A stretch of 64,000 nucleotides of DNA from Akkermansia muciniphila (GTDB lineage: Bacteria; Verrucomicrobiota; Kiritimatiellia; RFP12; JAAYNR01), in the NCBI GenBank assembly GCA_945870025.1, contig CAMBQN010000006.1, positions 52,355-116,354 on the forward strand, in the 5' to 3' direction. This document shows positions 25,968-34,583 of this stretch, piece by piece (the first letter of the stretch is position 1; every line of letters starts with the position of its first letter). The notes below the pieces were generated by a model. That model was not told where the DNA came from and made no database searches. It worked only from the letters and a program-made list of their open reading frames with translations. A program made the translations under genes and the position numbers.

Positions 25968-26609
25968 ATGTCTAACCCCCATGAGCAGAGTCAGGAACGC
26001 GCGGCCGAGGAGGCCCGCGTGAATGACCTCGTACATCAGGCTCAGGAGGGGAGCATGGAAGCCGTCGACGAACTGGTGCGCACGTACCAAACGCCCATTT
26101 TCAATCTGGCCTACCGCATGGTGAACCAGCGCGAAGAGGCGTGCGACCTCACCCAGGAGATCTTCATCAAGGTCGCTCGCGCCATCCGGTCGTTCAAGGG
26201 CCGGTCGCGGTTCTCCACCTGGCTTCAGGCGCTCGCCATTAACACCTGCCGGAGCCGGCGACAGCGCCTTAGGCGGATCGGATTCTTTGAGGCGGTCTCG
26301 CTCGATGCCGTGTCGGACGGGGCGGACTCCCCTTCTCATCGCCATGAACCGGTTGACGCTGGCGACCGGCCTGAAACCGCGCTTGAACGGCACGAGACCC
26401 AAGAAATCGTGGGCCGCGCTATCGCGACGCTCGCGGAGGAATTCCGCGAGGTGATCGTCATGCGCGATATCCAGGGGCTGAGTTACGAGGAAATCGCGCA
26501 GGCGACGGGCTGCCAGGCTGGCACGGTCAAGTCCCGTCTCTGGCGCGCCCGCGCCAAGGTCAGGGACGAACTCTTACGGGAAGGTGTGCTATGCCGTGCG
26601 AACGGATAA
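25968..26609 (+). CDS. ECF-type RNA polymerase sigma factor
   Basis: 213 residues. Region 2 ('LVRTYQTPIFNLAYRMVNQREEACDLTQEIFIKVARAIRSFKG') and region 4 ('FREVIVMRDIQGLSYEEIAQATGCQAGTVKSRLWRARAKVRD') are clear; the linker between them is acidic and longer than average. It overlaps the next gene, a zinc-finger anti-sigma factor, by 19 bp, the usual arrangement for paired synthesis. Regulon unknown. It begins 24 bp after argG but is probably not functionally tied to arginine synthesis. Confidence 0.93.
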   Translation: MSNPHEQSQERAAEEARVNDLVHQAQEGSMEAVDELVRTYQTPIFNLAYRMVNQREEACDLTQEIFIKVARAIRSFKGRSRFSTWLQALAINTCRSRRQRLRRIGFFEAVSLDAVSDGADSPSHRHEPVDAGDRPETALERHETQEIVGRAIATLAEEFREVIVMRDIQGLSYEEIAQATGCQAGTVKSRLWRARAKVRDELLREGVLCRANG

Positions 26610-27877
26610 AAGCGTGGATGGGAGACCATCTCGACGGATGCCTGGATGCCGCGCGCGTCCAGGATCTGAACGCGCATCTGGCCGATTGCGAAGCCTGCCG
26701 CCGCGAATGGGACGAGCTGCGGCAGACGGTGACGCTGATCCGCGGCTTGAAACCGCTCGCCCCGCCCGCCGACCTCGTCGCCTCCGTCCACCAACGCCTG
26801 GCCGCCCCGCAGCCGACACGCCTGGCGGTGTTCTGGCGCGTGCTCAATCTTCCGCAGACACGCGTCGCCCTGGCGGCATCGGTGGTCATTTTGGTGGGGG
26901 TCTATGGCTGGCGGACCCTTCCCATCAGCCCGGTCGCCCCTGAAGCTTTTGCGCCTTCTGTTTGCAGAATGGCCTCGACCCCGGCCGCCGACACGCCGGC
27001 TGACGCGCCGGTGGAGACAGTCGCCCCAGCCGTCTACACAGATATGAACCGGACGCCAATCCCTCCTGCAGAAGCTCCGATGGCGATGGCGGCCCCAGCC
27101 GTACGCGAAAACCTTGACGAGGTGTCCGCTCTCCGGGAGACTGCACGGGATTCCCTGCAAAAGAGCGAAGAAGGTATCTGGAAAAAGCTCGAATCCGGGG
27201 ACAAACGGGCCGACGTCAAGCGCCAGCCCCCCGGTCTGAGCGTCGGGAACGAGGCGCCGGATCGCGAGGAACGGCCCGTCGTGGACTTTGCAGCACAGGC
27301 CGTACGGGCGGATCGAATGCAAGAAGCCGTCAAGGAACCGGTCGCGGCAGCGGAGATGTCCCCGAAGCGAGCCGTGGCCGCCGGAGAAGGCATCGCCGCC
27401 GATAGCGTCATGTCCATGAAAGCGGACGCAGCGCCGTCTGTCGCCAAGAGCGTGGCGCCGGCATCACCTCTCATGTCCCGGCCTGAGACCGATTCGTTGC
27501 AACCGCTCCAGAGGGAAATCGTTCTGGCTGGCGGCGATGCCGCAGCCGCGCGTCAGATCTTGGCACGCTATGTCGTGCGTGCGAAGACCCGAGAAAGGAA
27601 TGAAATCAAGCAGGAAGGCGATGCGAGTGCTGCCAGCCGGGCGTCCGCGTCAGCGTCGGGTCCCGGCGAAATTATCGGCGGCACCATCGGCGACACCGCC
27701 GGCCTTTCGGGCTGGATCAACGCAGCCGATTACGACCGGCTGCTGGCCGACCTCAAGGCCGCCGGAACCGTCACCCTCCGTCCGGTCGAGCCGTCCAAAA
27801 AGGGCGCCAAGGAGACACCGGCCTCCGAGTCCGGCCGGGTCTGGGTCTCCATTGTACTTCCGCCGTCGGAGAAGTGA
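26591..27877 (+). CDS. Membrane anti-sigma factor with zinc-finger (zf-HC2) domain
   Basis: 428 residues. N-terminal ASD/zf-HC2 domain with 'HLADCEACRREWDELRQTV' (His-x3-Cys-x2-Cys, about 28-46), one transmembrane segment at about 96-114 ('VALAASVVILVGVYG'), a long low-complexity Ala/Pro/Glu-rich periplasmic linker, then a C-terminal folded piece from about 290 ('LQREIVLAGGDAAAARQILARYV', 'SGWINAADYDRLLADLKAAG'). It binds the upstream sigma factor in the cytoplasm and presumably senses an envelope signal through the outer part. The start overlaps the sigma gene, with AAGG upstream. Confidence 0.85.
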   Translation: MPCERIKAWMGDHLDGCLDAARVQDLNAHLADCEACRREWDELRQTVTLIRGLKPLAPPADLVASVHQRLAAPQPTRLAVFWRVLNLPQTRVALAASVVILVGVYGWRTLPISPVAPEAFAPSVCRMASTPAADTPADAPVETVAPAVYTDMNRTPIPPAEAPMAMAAPAVRENLDEVSALRETARDSLQKSEEGIWKKLESGDKRADVKRQPPGLSVGNEAPDREERPVVDFAAQAVRADRMQEAVKEPVAAAEMSPKRAVAAGEGIAADSVMSMKADAAPSVAKSVAPASPLMSRPETDSLQPLQREIVLAGGDAAAARQILARYVVRAKTRERNEIKQEGDASAASRASASASGPGEIIGGTIGDTAGLSGWINAADYDRLLADLKAAGTVTLRPVEPSKKGAKETPASESGRVWVSIVLPPSEK

Positions 27878-27897
27878 CGTCAGAGGTTAGGGATGTG

Positions 27898-27949
27898 TTG
27901 ACAATAAGCCTATCGATCTGGTATACGTAGCACTAAAAGGAGATCGATA
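27898..27949 (+). promoter_or_regulatory. Promoter and operator of the VapBC-type module
   Basis: TTGACA (27898-27903) with TATACG (27922-27927) after 18 bp. A perfect 9-bp inverted repeat TATCGATCT (27911-27919) / AGATCGATA (27941-27949) brackets the -10 and covers the AAGGAGAT Shine-Dalgarno. This fits binding by a VapB-VapC complex for autorepression. Confidence 0.65.
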
Positions 27950-27951
27950 AT

Positions 27952-28161
27952 ATGGACACTGTAACCGTATCCCCAAAATATCAGGTCGTGATTCCGCTTG
28001 CGGTCAGAGAGCGGTCCCACATCCGTCCAGGCGAACGCTTGCAGGTCATCAGCTTCGACGATCGCATCGAACTGATCCGCGTGCGTCCCATGCGCAGCAT
28101 GCGGGGCTTTCTCAAGGGGCTTGATGCCCGATTTGAGCGTGACGAGGAGGACCGGGCATGA
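27952..28161 (+). CDS. AbrB/MazE-fold antitoxin (VapB-type)
   Basis: 69 residues. 'VTVSPKYQVVIPLAVRE' is the SpoVT/AbrB swapped-hairpin DNA-binding motif; the basic and acidic C-terminal tail ('KGLDARFERDEEDRA') would wrap the toxin. The stop overlaps the start of the PIN-domain gene (ATGA), standard for VapBC. A perfect inverted repeat over promoter and ribosome binding site is its probable target. Confidence 0.88.
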   Translation: MDTVTVSPKYQVVIPLAVRERSHIRPGERLQVISFDDRIELIRVRPMRSMRGFLKGLDARFERDEEDRA

Positions 28162-28538
28162 ATGTTGTCGACACATCAGGCTGGATTGAGTTCTTGTTTG
28201 AGGGCCCAAATGCCGATGTGTTTGCACCCTTGGTCGAAGACGTCAACAACCTTCTTGTTCCCGTGATTTGCTTGTACGAGGTCTTCAAGAAAGTGAACGC
28301 GGTTGCCGACGAACCCAAGGCCCTGCAGGCCATTGGCCAGATGAAACAAGGCCGGGTGATTGAAGTCACGGAAACGATTGCGCTCCGTGCGGCTTTGATC
28401 AGTCTCAAGCATCGCCTTCCCATGGCGGACAGCCTTATCCTGTCAACCGCCTGGTCGGAACAGGCCACGCTTTGGACACAGGACAAACACTTCGCGGGTC
28501 TGCCGGGAGTCGAATACAAGACCGCCCGATCGGGATAG
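28158..28538 (+). CDS. PIN-domain ribonuclease toxin (VapC-type)
   Basis: 126 residues. Acidic PIN residues are in place: Asp5 in 'VVDTSGWIEF', Glu in 'CLYEVFKK', Asp in 'LPMADSLIL', and a late 'LWTQDKHFAGLPGV'. VapC toxins cut tRNA or rRNA when freed from the antitoxin. Complete, with no sign of decay. Followed by a stutter-word palindrome before the convergent rlmN. Confidence 0.88.
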   Translation: MNVVDTSGWIEFLFEGPNADVFAPLVEDVNNLLVPVICLYEVFKKVNAVADEPKALQAIGQMKQGRVIEVTETIALRAALISLKHRLPMADSLILSTAWSEQATLWTQDKHFAGLPGVEYKTARSG

Positions 28539-28611
28539 TGACGCCCCTTGCGAAGCGCCCCGCCCGCATCACTAACATAAACCCTATGCCCCCGCCCCCG
28601 CACCCCATAGG

Positions 28612-28712
28612 TGTTAAGGATTTTGAACGCCCAACACCCAACGTCCAAGGGAGGATTGACCGTTCCGCCATTGGTTGTTGGATGTTGGGCGTTGGTTGTT
28701 GGGCGTTGTTCT
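28612..28712. repeat. Stutter-word palindrome (CCCAAC/GTTGGG family)
   Basis: Left arm of CGCCCAACACCCAACGTCC-type words (28628-28652), right arm of TTGGATGTTGGGCGTTGG-type words (28676-28708), about 23 bp between. Lies between the convergent vapC and rlmN genes and could end transcription in both directions. Confidence 0.65.
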
Positions 28713-28713
28713 T

Positions 28714-29760
28714 TTAGGTTGAATGTGCGGCGAGCATGCCGCAGGCGGCGTGGATGTCCTTGCCGCCGCTGTAGCGTCGGATGACGGGGGCGGCGAGATG
28801 GCGGCGCAGGGCGTCGCGAAATGCGTTGCGCTCGGCGTCGTCCGGCGGACGAAAAGCGCCGGTGTCATCGTTCACATCGATCAAATCGATTTGCACCGGG
28901 AGGTCGCCCACCCAGTCGGCGAGCGCTCGCGCGTCAGCGTCGGCGGTGTTGAAGCCGGAAATGAGTATCCAGGCGAGCGTGACGCGCTGGCCGGTCGCGG
29001 CGTGGTACTCGGCAAGCGCGGCGCGCAGGTCGCCGGACGGGTGGACCGCCTCGACCGGCATGAGGGTGCGCCGCTTGGCGGCATCGGCCGAGGTAAGGGA
29101 AACGACCAGTTTAAAGGCGTGCGGCTCGCGCGCGATCCGGCGGATGCCGGGGACGATGCCGACGGTGGAGAGGGTAATGGCCTTGGCGGCGATGGCGAGG
29201 CCCGAGGGTTCGGAAAAAACACGCGCCGCCTGCAAGACGGCGTCGGTGTTCAGGAGCGGCTCCCCCATCCCCATGAAGACGACGCCCCGCACGGGCAGGG
29301 ACGTGTCGCGCCGGATCTGGGCAACCTGGGCGATGATCTCCCATGGCTCCAGATTGCGCGCGAAGCCGAGGCGGCCCGTCGCGCAAAAGGCGCAGCCCAT
29401 TGCGCAGCCCACCTGCGAACTGACGCAGACGACGGCCTTGGCGGCGCCGGGCCGGTGTGCAAGCGGGATGAGCACCGCCTCGAAACGCGCACCGTCGTCG
29501 GCGGCAAAGAGGTACTTGCAAAACCCGTCGCGGGCCGACACCCGGCGGTCGACAAGCGTCAGACGGGGGATGCAGAGGTGGCGACGGATCTCGCCGAGCC
29601 AGCGCTGCGAAATCGTCGAGTCATCTTCGGGCCAGACGCCGTGCCGCAGGGCGGACGACTGGAGCTTGCGTGCCAGTCGCAGCGTCATGCCGAGCGAACC
29701 GAACCGGTCAACCAGCTCCTGCGCCGTCAGCCCCGTAATGGGATCGTTCGTGATGTGCAT
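28714..29760 (-). CDS. rlmN: Radical SAM rRNA/tRNA adenine C2-methyltransferase, RlmN-like
   Basis: 348 residues from the ATG at 29760; a TTG at 29808 would add 16. Radical SAM cluster 'CAMGCAFC' (C119, C123, C126 in this numbering), 'GMGEPLLN', 'ITLSTVGIVPGIRRIA', 'VSLTSAD', and C-terminal 'DIHAACGML' with the second catalytic Cys. Methylates A2503 of 23S rRNA and, in some bacteria, A37 of tRNA. Somewhat divergent from the typical 'CLNCQFC' region, so a close relative of RlmN is also possible. Stands alone. Confidence 0.85.
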   Translation of the reverse strand: MHITNDPITGLTAQELVDRFGSLGMTLRLARKLQSSALRHGVWPEDDSTISQRWLGEIRRHLCIPRLTLVDRRVSARDGFCKYLFAADDGARFEAVLIPLAHRPGAAKAVVCVSSQVGCAMGCAFCATGRLGFARNLEPWEIIAQVAQIRRDTSLPVRGVVFMGMGEPLLNTDAVLQAARVFSEPSGLAIAAKAITLSTVGIVPGIRRIAREPHAFKLVVSLTSADAAKRRTLMPVEAVHPSGDLRAALAEYHAATGQRVTLAWILISGFNTADADARALADWVGDLPVQIDLIDVNDDTGAFRPPDDAERNAFRDALRRHLAAPVIRRYSGGKDIHAACGMLAAHST

Positions 29761-29846
29761 ATCGTCAACCGAACCACAACGGAACACGGTCCGGTTCACG
29801 ATGGGCAAATGCGGTCAATACTCGTTCGCGTGAGTTCATGCTAGAC

Positions 29847-31049
29847 CTACCACTGCGCCGGCTGGAACGTGTCCACGTCCGTCTGTGTGATGACGTGTTT
29901 CGGCAGGTAACGCACCGGTTCCACCGTCAAGCCGTTGAACCAGTCGGCGCCAGCCTTCAGCGCCACGGCGCCGTCGGCTTCGGCGGACTGATACGTGATC
30001 GCGTGGATCTCGCCCGCTTTGACGGCATCCATGCCCACTTTGCTGTTGCCGGCGGCCACCACCACGATGTCGCTCCGGCCCGCCTTCTTGCAGGCCTCCG
30101 CGATGCCGATGGCCTGCGCCGAATCGTCCGCGGCGCAAATGCCGACAAGCTTGTCTCCGAACCGCATGATCCAGTCCGAGACCACCTGCTGCGTCTTGGC
30201 TGCCTCAAATCCCGGCGCCTGCATGTCGAGTGTCTTGATGTCCGGTGCGTAGGCGGTCAGTTCGCTGGCCGGCCCGAAGGTGCGCGCAAAGAAGGGCGAC
30301 CCGCCCGGCGCATGCCGCACGTAGGCCACGCCGCCCTTGCGGTTCAATTTGTCCGCCCAGACTTTGGCCAGCATGCGGAACTGCCCCCAGTCATCCGGCC
30401 CGGTCCAGCAGATGGCGTAGCGCATGGCCTCGTTGTCCGGATGCATGTTGCTCAGGATGATCGGAATGCCCGCCTGATTGACCTTGCGGACCTGCAGGAT
30501 GGCCACTTTCGCGTCGAGCGCGATTAGGATGATCAGGTCCGGCTTCTCGTTTACGGCTTCGTCGAGCATCTGGTTCTGCACGTCCACCTTCCAGTTGGGC
30601 GAGAGAATCCGCAGTTTCATCCGGTAGGCCTCGGCCACTTTCTTCATGCCCGCGCTGTAGGCGGTCAGATACGGATGGTCGCCATTGATGATGGCGATCA
30701 CGCGCTTGCCGATGGCGCCATCCTTCGGCGACGCCGGAATGTTCTCTTTCGCCGTGTTCCAGCCGGCATACTCCATGTCGTACCAGTGGCCCGGGTCGGT
30801 CTCCGGAAGCGCATCCGGATCCTTGGGGCGCGGCGGCGGCGTCTTCGTTTCGAGCGCCAGCAGCAACGGCTGGCCATCCTGCGACTTGATCCCCGACAGA
30901 TCCACCTTCAGCGACTCCGCCAGGTTGGCCGCGGCATCGGCCCTGCCCGCACCTGCCGCTGCGGATTGCTGCTTGCCGCAACCCGAAACGCCCGCCAGCA
31001 TCGCGCCCGCCGCCAGCATCACCACCGTATTCCTGATCTGACTCTTCAT
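29847..31049 (-). CDS. Sugar ABC transporter substrate-binding lipoprotein (RhaS/RbsB-like)
   Basis: 400 residues. Lipoprotein signal with Cys at about 24 ('VSGCGK'), then a periplasmic-binding-protein type 1 fold: 'KRVIAIINGDHPYLTAYSAGMKKVAEAYRM', 'VQNQMLDEAVNEKPDLIILIALD', 'GIPIILSN', 'VGICAADDSAQAIGIAEAC', 'GEIHAITYQSAEADGAVAL'. An extra segment of about 80 residues between lipobox and fold is unusual. Last gene of the importer operon, 3 bp after the permease. By position it corresponds to RhaS in RhaTPQS-type rhamnose uptake; the sugar is inferred from the mutarotase upstream. Confidence 0.88.
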   Translation of the reverse strand: MKSQIRNTVVMLAAGAMLAGVSGCGKQQSAAAGAGRADAAANLAESLKVDLSGIKSQDGQPLLLALETKTPPPRPKDPDALPETDPGHWYDMEYAGWNTAKENIPASPKDGAIGKRVIAIINGDHPYLTAYSAGMKKVAEAYRMKLRILSPNWKVDVQNQMLDEAVNEKPDLIILIALDAKVAILQVRKVNQAGIPIILSNMHPDNEAMRYAICWTGPDDWGQFRMLAKVWADKLNRKGGVAYVRHAPGGSPFFARTFGPASELTAYAPDIKTLDMQAPGFEAAKTQQVVSDWIMRFGDKLVGICAADDSAQAIGIAEACKKAGRSDIVVVAAGNSKVGMDAVKAGEIHAITYQSAEADGAVALKAGADWFNGLTVEPVRYLPKHVITQTDVDTFQPAQW

Positions 31050-31051
31050 GT

Positions 31052-32086
31052 TCAGCTCTCCCTTTCTTGTGGCGGAGCCTTTCTCCGCAGTTCTTCCATC
31101 AACATCGGCCGCCGCCCCCGGGCCTTTTCATGCCGCCGGGCGGCCGCCGCCTCGTGTATGACCACCAGCGCCAGCACCAAGCCGGCGATCAGTATTTTCA
31201 ACTCGCTGGGAAACCCCAGGGCGTTGAAGCCATTGAACATGGCCGTGAAGGTCAGCACGGCGAGCGCGCTGCGCAAGACGCTTCCCTTGCCGCCGGTCAT
31301 GGCCGTGCCGCCGACAATCGTCGCGGCAATCACGTCCATCAGGCAACTGGCGCCGAGATTCGGCGTCGCGGAGCACATGCTCAAGCCGAATAACGCGCCG
31401 CCGACTGCGGCGCCCGCACCCGACACCACAAAAGCCCCGACGACGTAACGGGCCGGGTTGATACCGGAGAACCAGGCCGTCTCCCGGTTCCCGCCGACCA
31501 GAAAGAAGTTGCGCCCGGGCCGGGTCCACGTCAGGACGCCTTGCGCGAACGCCACCAGCGCCACGGTGATCAGCACCCGCGGCGTGAGCAGCGGAACGAG
31601 CGGCTTTTCAAGAAAGTCGGCCAGCCTGAAATCCGCAGGACCGGTCACGCTCACCGAGGAGCCGTGGCTGTAGATGTAAAGGATCCCCTGCAGGATCGTC
31701 ATGCTCCCCAGCGTCGCGATGAAGGAGTTCACCCGGGCCTTCGTGACGATCAGGCCGTTGCACAGGCCCACCAGCGCACCGGCCGCCACGGCGACCGCGA
31801 AACTCCCCGGCCGCCCCAGGTGCGGCTGCAACCCGATCGTCAGCATGGCGCCCAGCGTCAACGTGGCGCCAATGGTCAGATCCAGTTCGCCGCAGATCAG
31901 CACCAGCGTAAAGCCGATGGCCACCGTGGCGTTCAAACACGAGGACTTCAGCACAGTGGTGAGATTGTTGACGGTGCCGAAGCCGTGGGCCACGAACGGC
32001 ATGATCGCAAACACGAGCGCCAGCAGCACATAGATCCGGTGGCGATCCAGAGCCGCGAGCAGGGAGGTGATTCGTTCCTTATGCAT
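31052..32086 (-). CDS. Sugar ABC transporter permease (RhaQ/RbsC-like)
   Basis: 344 residues from the ATG at 32086, which overlaps the stop of the preceding permease by 8 bp. Eight to ten hydrophobic segments; 'ICGELDLTIGATLTLGAMLT' and 'VIAATIVGGTAMTGGKGSVLRSALAVLTFTAMFNGFN' are the signatures of ribose/rhamnose-type permeases. Forms the membrane channel with the other permease and the duplicated ATPase. Confidence 0.9.
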   Translation of the reverse strand: MHKERITSLLAALDRHRIYVLLALVFAIMPFVAHGFGTVNNLTTVLKSSCLNATVAIGFTLVLICGELDLTIGATLTLGAMLTIGLQPHLGRPGSFAVAVAAGALVGLCNGLIVTKARVNSFIATLGSMTILQGILYIYSHGSSVSVTGPADFRLADFLEKPLVPLLTPRVLITVALVAFAQGVLTWTRPGRNFFLVGGNRETAWFSGINPARYVVGAFVVSGAGAAVGGALFGLSMCSATPNLGASCLMDVIAATIVGGTAMTGGKGSVLRSALAVLTFTAMFNGFNALGFPSELKILIAGLVLALVVIHEAAAARRHEKARGRRPMLMEELRRKAPPQERES

Positions 32087-33077
32087 CGTCACGCCCCATT
32101 CTCCTTGCCAGAAGGCTGCTGACACCGACCACCGCGAGAAACACCGCGCCCTTGACGATCCGCTGCGCAAACGTGTCCACGCCCAGCAGCGTCAGGATGT
32201 TGCTCATCAGGCCGAGCATCAGCACGCCGCCGAGCACGCCGAGCATGCTGCCGCGTCCGCCGGTCAACATCACACCGCCCAGCACCACGGCCGTGACGGC
32301 GTCGAAGTCGTACCCTTCGCCGTTGTAGTAGGCGCCCACCTTGGACAGCGACGTAATCAGAATGCCGCCCACCGAAGCCGCCAGCGCCGAGAGCACAAAG
32401 GCCAAGCCTACCGTCCGGGGCATCCGCACGCCGGTCATGGCGGCCATGGACGGATTCGATCCCACCAGTTTGAGTTGCTGTCCGAAGGCCGTCCGCGTGA
32501 GCACGTAATGCCCCGCCACGGCGAACAGCGCCAGAATGACCATGGGCAGAGGGATTCGACTCAGAACCTCATGCCGGTAAAGCTCCGTGAAGAGTCTTCC
32601 CGCGCCGGTATCGCCGCCCTTCACGTCTGGATAGATCTGCTGATTCGACCAGAGCCAGCGCATCACGCCCATGGTCAGATAAGACATCGCCAGGGTCCAG
32701 ATGATCGGATTCACGCGGAGTCTGCCGACCATCAGCGCATTGACCAGCCCGATGCCCAATCCGGTGGCCAGTCCGGCGAGCAACGCCGGCACAAACCCGA
32801 AGCGCAGCATCTCCACTGCCATCACGCCGGAAAAGGCCATGGTGGTGGGCACGGACAGGTCCGCATAATGCCCCGAATACGTTACGAACGCCACGCCGAC
32901 CGCCACGATCCCCAGCAGCATGACGCTGTCCACCGTGTTCAGCAGATTGCCGGCCGTGAGAAACTTCGGGCTCACCAGGGCGCCGATCGCCAGGATCAGC
33001 ACCACGGCGCCGAAGATGCCGGCCCGGTGAAACAGTCCGCCCAGCGAGCGAGTGAACTGTGTGGTGCGCTCAGACAT
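32079..33077 (-). CDS. Sugar ABC transporter permease (RhaP/RbsC-like)
   Basis: 332 residues. Same family as the downstream permease: 'TYSGHYADLSVPTTMAFSGVMAVE', 'LKLVGSNPSMAAMTGV', 'DFDAVTAVVLGGVMLTGGRGSMLGVLGGVLMLGLMSNIL'. Its start overlaps the end of the ATPase gene by 8 bp and its end overlaps the next permease by 8 bp, so the three are translated together. Two non-identical permeases are typical of rhamnose- and autoinducer-2-type importers. Confidence 0.9.
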   Translation of the reverse strand: MSERTTQFTRSLGGLFHRAGIFGAVVLILAIGALVSPKFLTAGNLLNTVDSVMLLGIVAVGVAFVTYSGHYADLSVPTTMAFSGVMAVEMLRFGFVPALLAGLATGLGIGLVNALMVGRLRVNPIIWTLAMSYLTMGVMRWLWSNQQIYPDVKGGDTGAGRLFTELYRHEVLSRIPLPMVILALFAVAGHYVLTRTAFGQQLKLVGSNPSMAAMTGVRMPRTVGLAFVLSALAASVGGILITSLSKVGAYYNGEGYDFDAVTAVVLGGVMLTGGRGSMLGVLGGVLMLGLMSNILTLLGVDTFAQRIVKGAVFLAVVGVSSLLARRMGRDDA

Positions 33078-34581
33078 CCCCCACCCCCCCGTTGGCGGCC
33101 AGAAGCACGGCTTCCTCGCTCAGCGACTCCCGCGGCATCTCGCGAATCATCCGGCCGTGCCGCAGGATCAGGACGCGGTCGGACAGCGAGACGAGTTCCG
33201 GGAGGTCCGAGGAGATCAGGATGACGGCGCGCCCCTGCTCCGCCACGTCCTCGATGGCGCGATGAATGATGACCTTGGCCCCGATATCCACGCCGCGCGT
33301 CGGCTCGTCGAGAATCAGGACTTGCGGCTCGACCGCAAGCCATTTGGCCAGCAGCACCTTCTGCTGGTTGCCTCCGGACAGGTTGTGAACCGTGACCTGC
33401 GGGTCGGAAGGATGAACCTGCAGCAGCCCCATCAGTCTGCCCAACGTGCCGTCGCCGCGGCGGGCGGAATAGTGGCAGCGCCGGGTCAGCCTCGGAATCA
33501 ACGCGGCCAGCAGATTCTCGCCAGCCGAAAGCCGCAGCGCCAAACCCAGGGTCTTCCGTTCTTCCGGCAGATACGCCATCCCCAGGCGGATGGCATCGCT
33601 CAGGCGCTTCGGCCGGACCGGACATCCGTCGAGCAGAAGTTCGCCCGCGTCCGGCGCATCCGCCGCCACCAGGGCTCGCGCCAGTTCGGTCCTGCCGGAC
33701 CCCGCCAAGCCCCCGATGCCGAGGATCTCCCCGCAGCGGACTGAAAACGAAACATCGTGAAAGACGCCGATGCGGGTCAGCCCCCGGACCTGCAGTTTCT
33801 CCTTGCCGGGCGCCGGGCGCGCCTTGCGGGAGTACAAATCCGCGGCAGCCGCGCGGCCCACCATCATCTCCACCAAGTCGGCCTGCGTGACGTCGCGCAT
33901 CTCCCGTGTGGCGATCTTCTTGCCGTCGCGCATCACCGACACCCGGTCGGCAATTTCCAGGATCTCGGGCAGATGGTGCGAGATATAGACGATCGCCAGC
34001 CCCTGCCGCCGCAGGTTGCGGACGATCTCGAACAGGTGCTTGACCTCGTCGCGGCTGAGCGCGGAGGTCGGTTCGTCCATGACCAGGATGCAGGGGCGGT
34101 TCCCGAGCGCCTTGGCGATCTCGACCAGTTGCGCCTCGTGCTGCCCGATGTCCTCCACCAGCGTCGCGGGATCCAGCGAGTCGAGTCCGACCCGCTGGAG
34201 CAGGGCGCGCGCTTCCGCCCTGAGCGCCCGCCGGTCCAAAATCCCAAGGCGCGCCGGCAACCGTCCGGCCAGCAGATTCTCGGCGACGCTCAAAGTCCGG
34301 GCGAGACTCAGTTCCTGATGGATCATCTGGATGCCGTGCCGTTTCGCGGCGACCGGCGAATGCAGCGCCACCTCCTGGCCGCCGATCAAAATGCGCCCGG
34401 TGTAGTCCGCGAACGCGCCGGCGATGATGTTCATCAGCGTGGACTTGCCCGCGCCGTTCTCGCCGATCAGGGCATGGACTTCACCGGCGCGGACATCGAA
34501 ATCCACGCCATCCACGGCCAGCATGCCCGTGTACCGCTTGGAAACCTGCTCCAGTTGAAGCGCTAGGCCGATGTCGCTCAT
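33070..34581 (-). CDS. Sugar ABC transporter ATPase, tandem type (RhaT/RbsA-like)
   Basis: 503 residues with two ATP-binding domains. First: Walker A 'GENGAGKSTLM', signature before 'ALGNRPCILVMDEPTSAL'. Second, degenerate Walker A 'GGLAGSGRTELARAL', then 'NLSGGNQQKVLLAKWL' and 'ILDEPTRGVDIG'. This is the carbohydrate-uptake CUT2 type. The start codon directly follows the stop of the HEAT-nuclease gene (TAG-ATG), and its Shine-Dalgarno AAGGAG lies inside that gene. The first 13 codons are also present as a 39-bp direct repeat at 35584-35622. Confidence 0.93.
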   Translation of the reverse strand: MSDIGLALQLEQVSKRYTGMLAVDGVDFDVRAGEVHALIGENGAGKSTLMNIIAGAFADYTGRILIGGQEVALHSPVAAKRHGIQMIHQELSLARTLSVAENLLAGRLPARLGILDRRALRAEARALLQRVGLDSLDPATLVEDIGQHEAQLVEIAKALGNRPCILVMDEPTSALSRDEVKHLFEIVRNLRRQGLAIVYISHHLPEILEIADRVSVMRDGKKIATREMRDVTQADLVEMMVGRAAAADLYSRKARPAPGKEKLQVRGLTRIGVFHDVSFSVRCGEILGIGGLAGSGRTELARALVAADAPDAGELLLDGCPVRPKRLSDAIRLGMAYLPEERKTLGLALRLSAGENLLAALIPRLTRRCHYSARRGDGTLGRLMGLLQVHPSDPQVTVHNLSGGNQQKVLLAKWLAVEPQVLILDEPTRGVDIGAKVIIHRAIEDVAEQGRAVILISSDLPELVSLSDRVLILRHGRMIREMPRESLSEEAVLLAANGGVGDV

Positions 34582-34583
34582 CT
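34545..34583. repeat. 39-bp direct repeat, downstream copy (real start of ATPase gene)
   Basis: Identical at 38 of 39 positions to 35584-35622. It spans the end of the HEAT-nuclease gene and codons 1-13 of the ATPase gene. The two copies bracket the HEAT-nuclease gene. Confidence 0.95.

Noticed and set aside
24489..26402. 637-codon minus-strand ORF opposite argD/argG/sigma gene
   Set aside because: Spans several certain genes on the other strand with no family resemblance.
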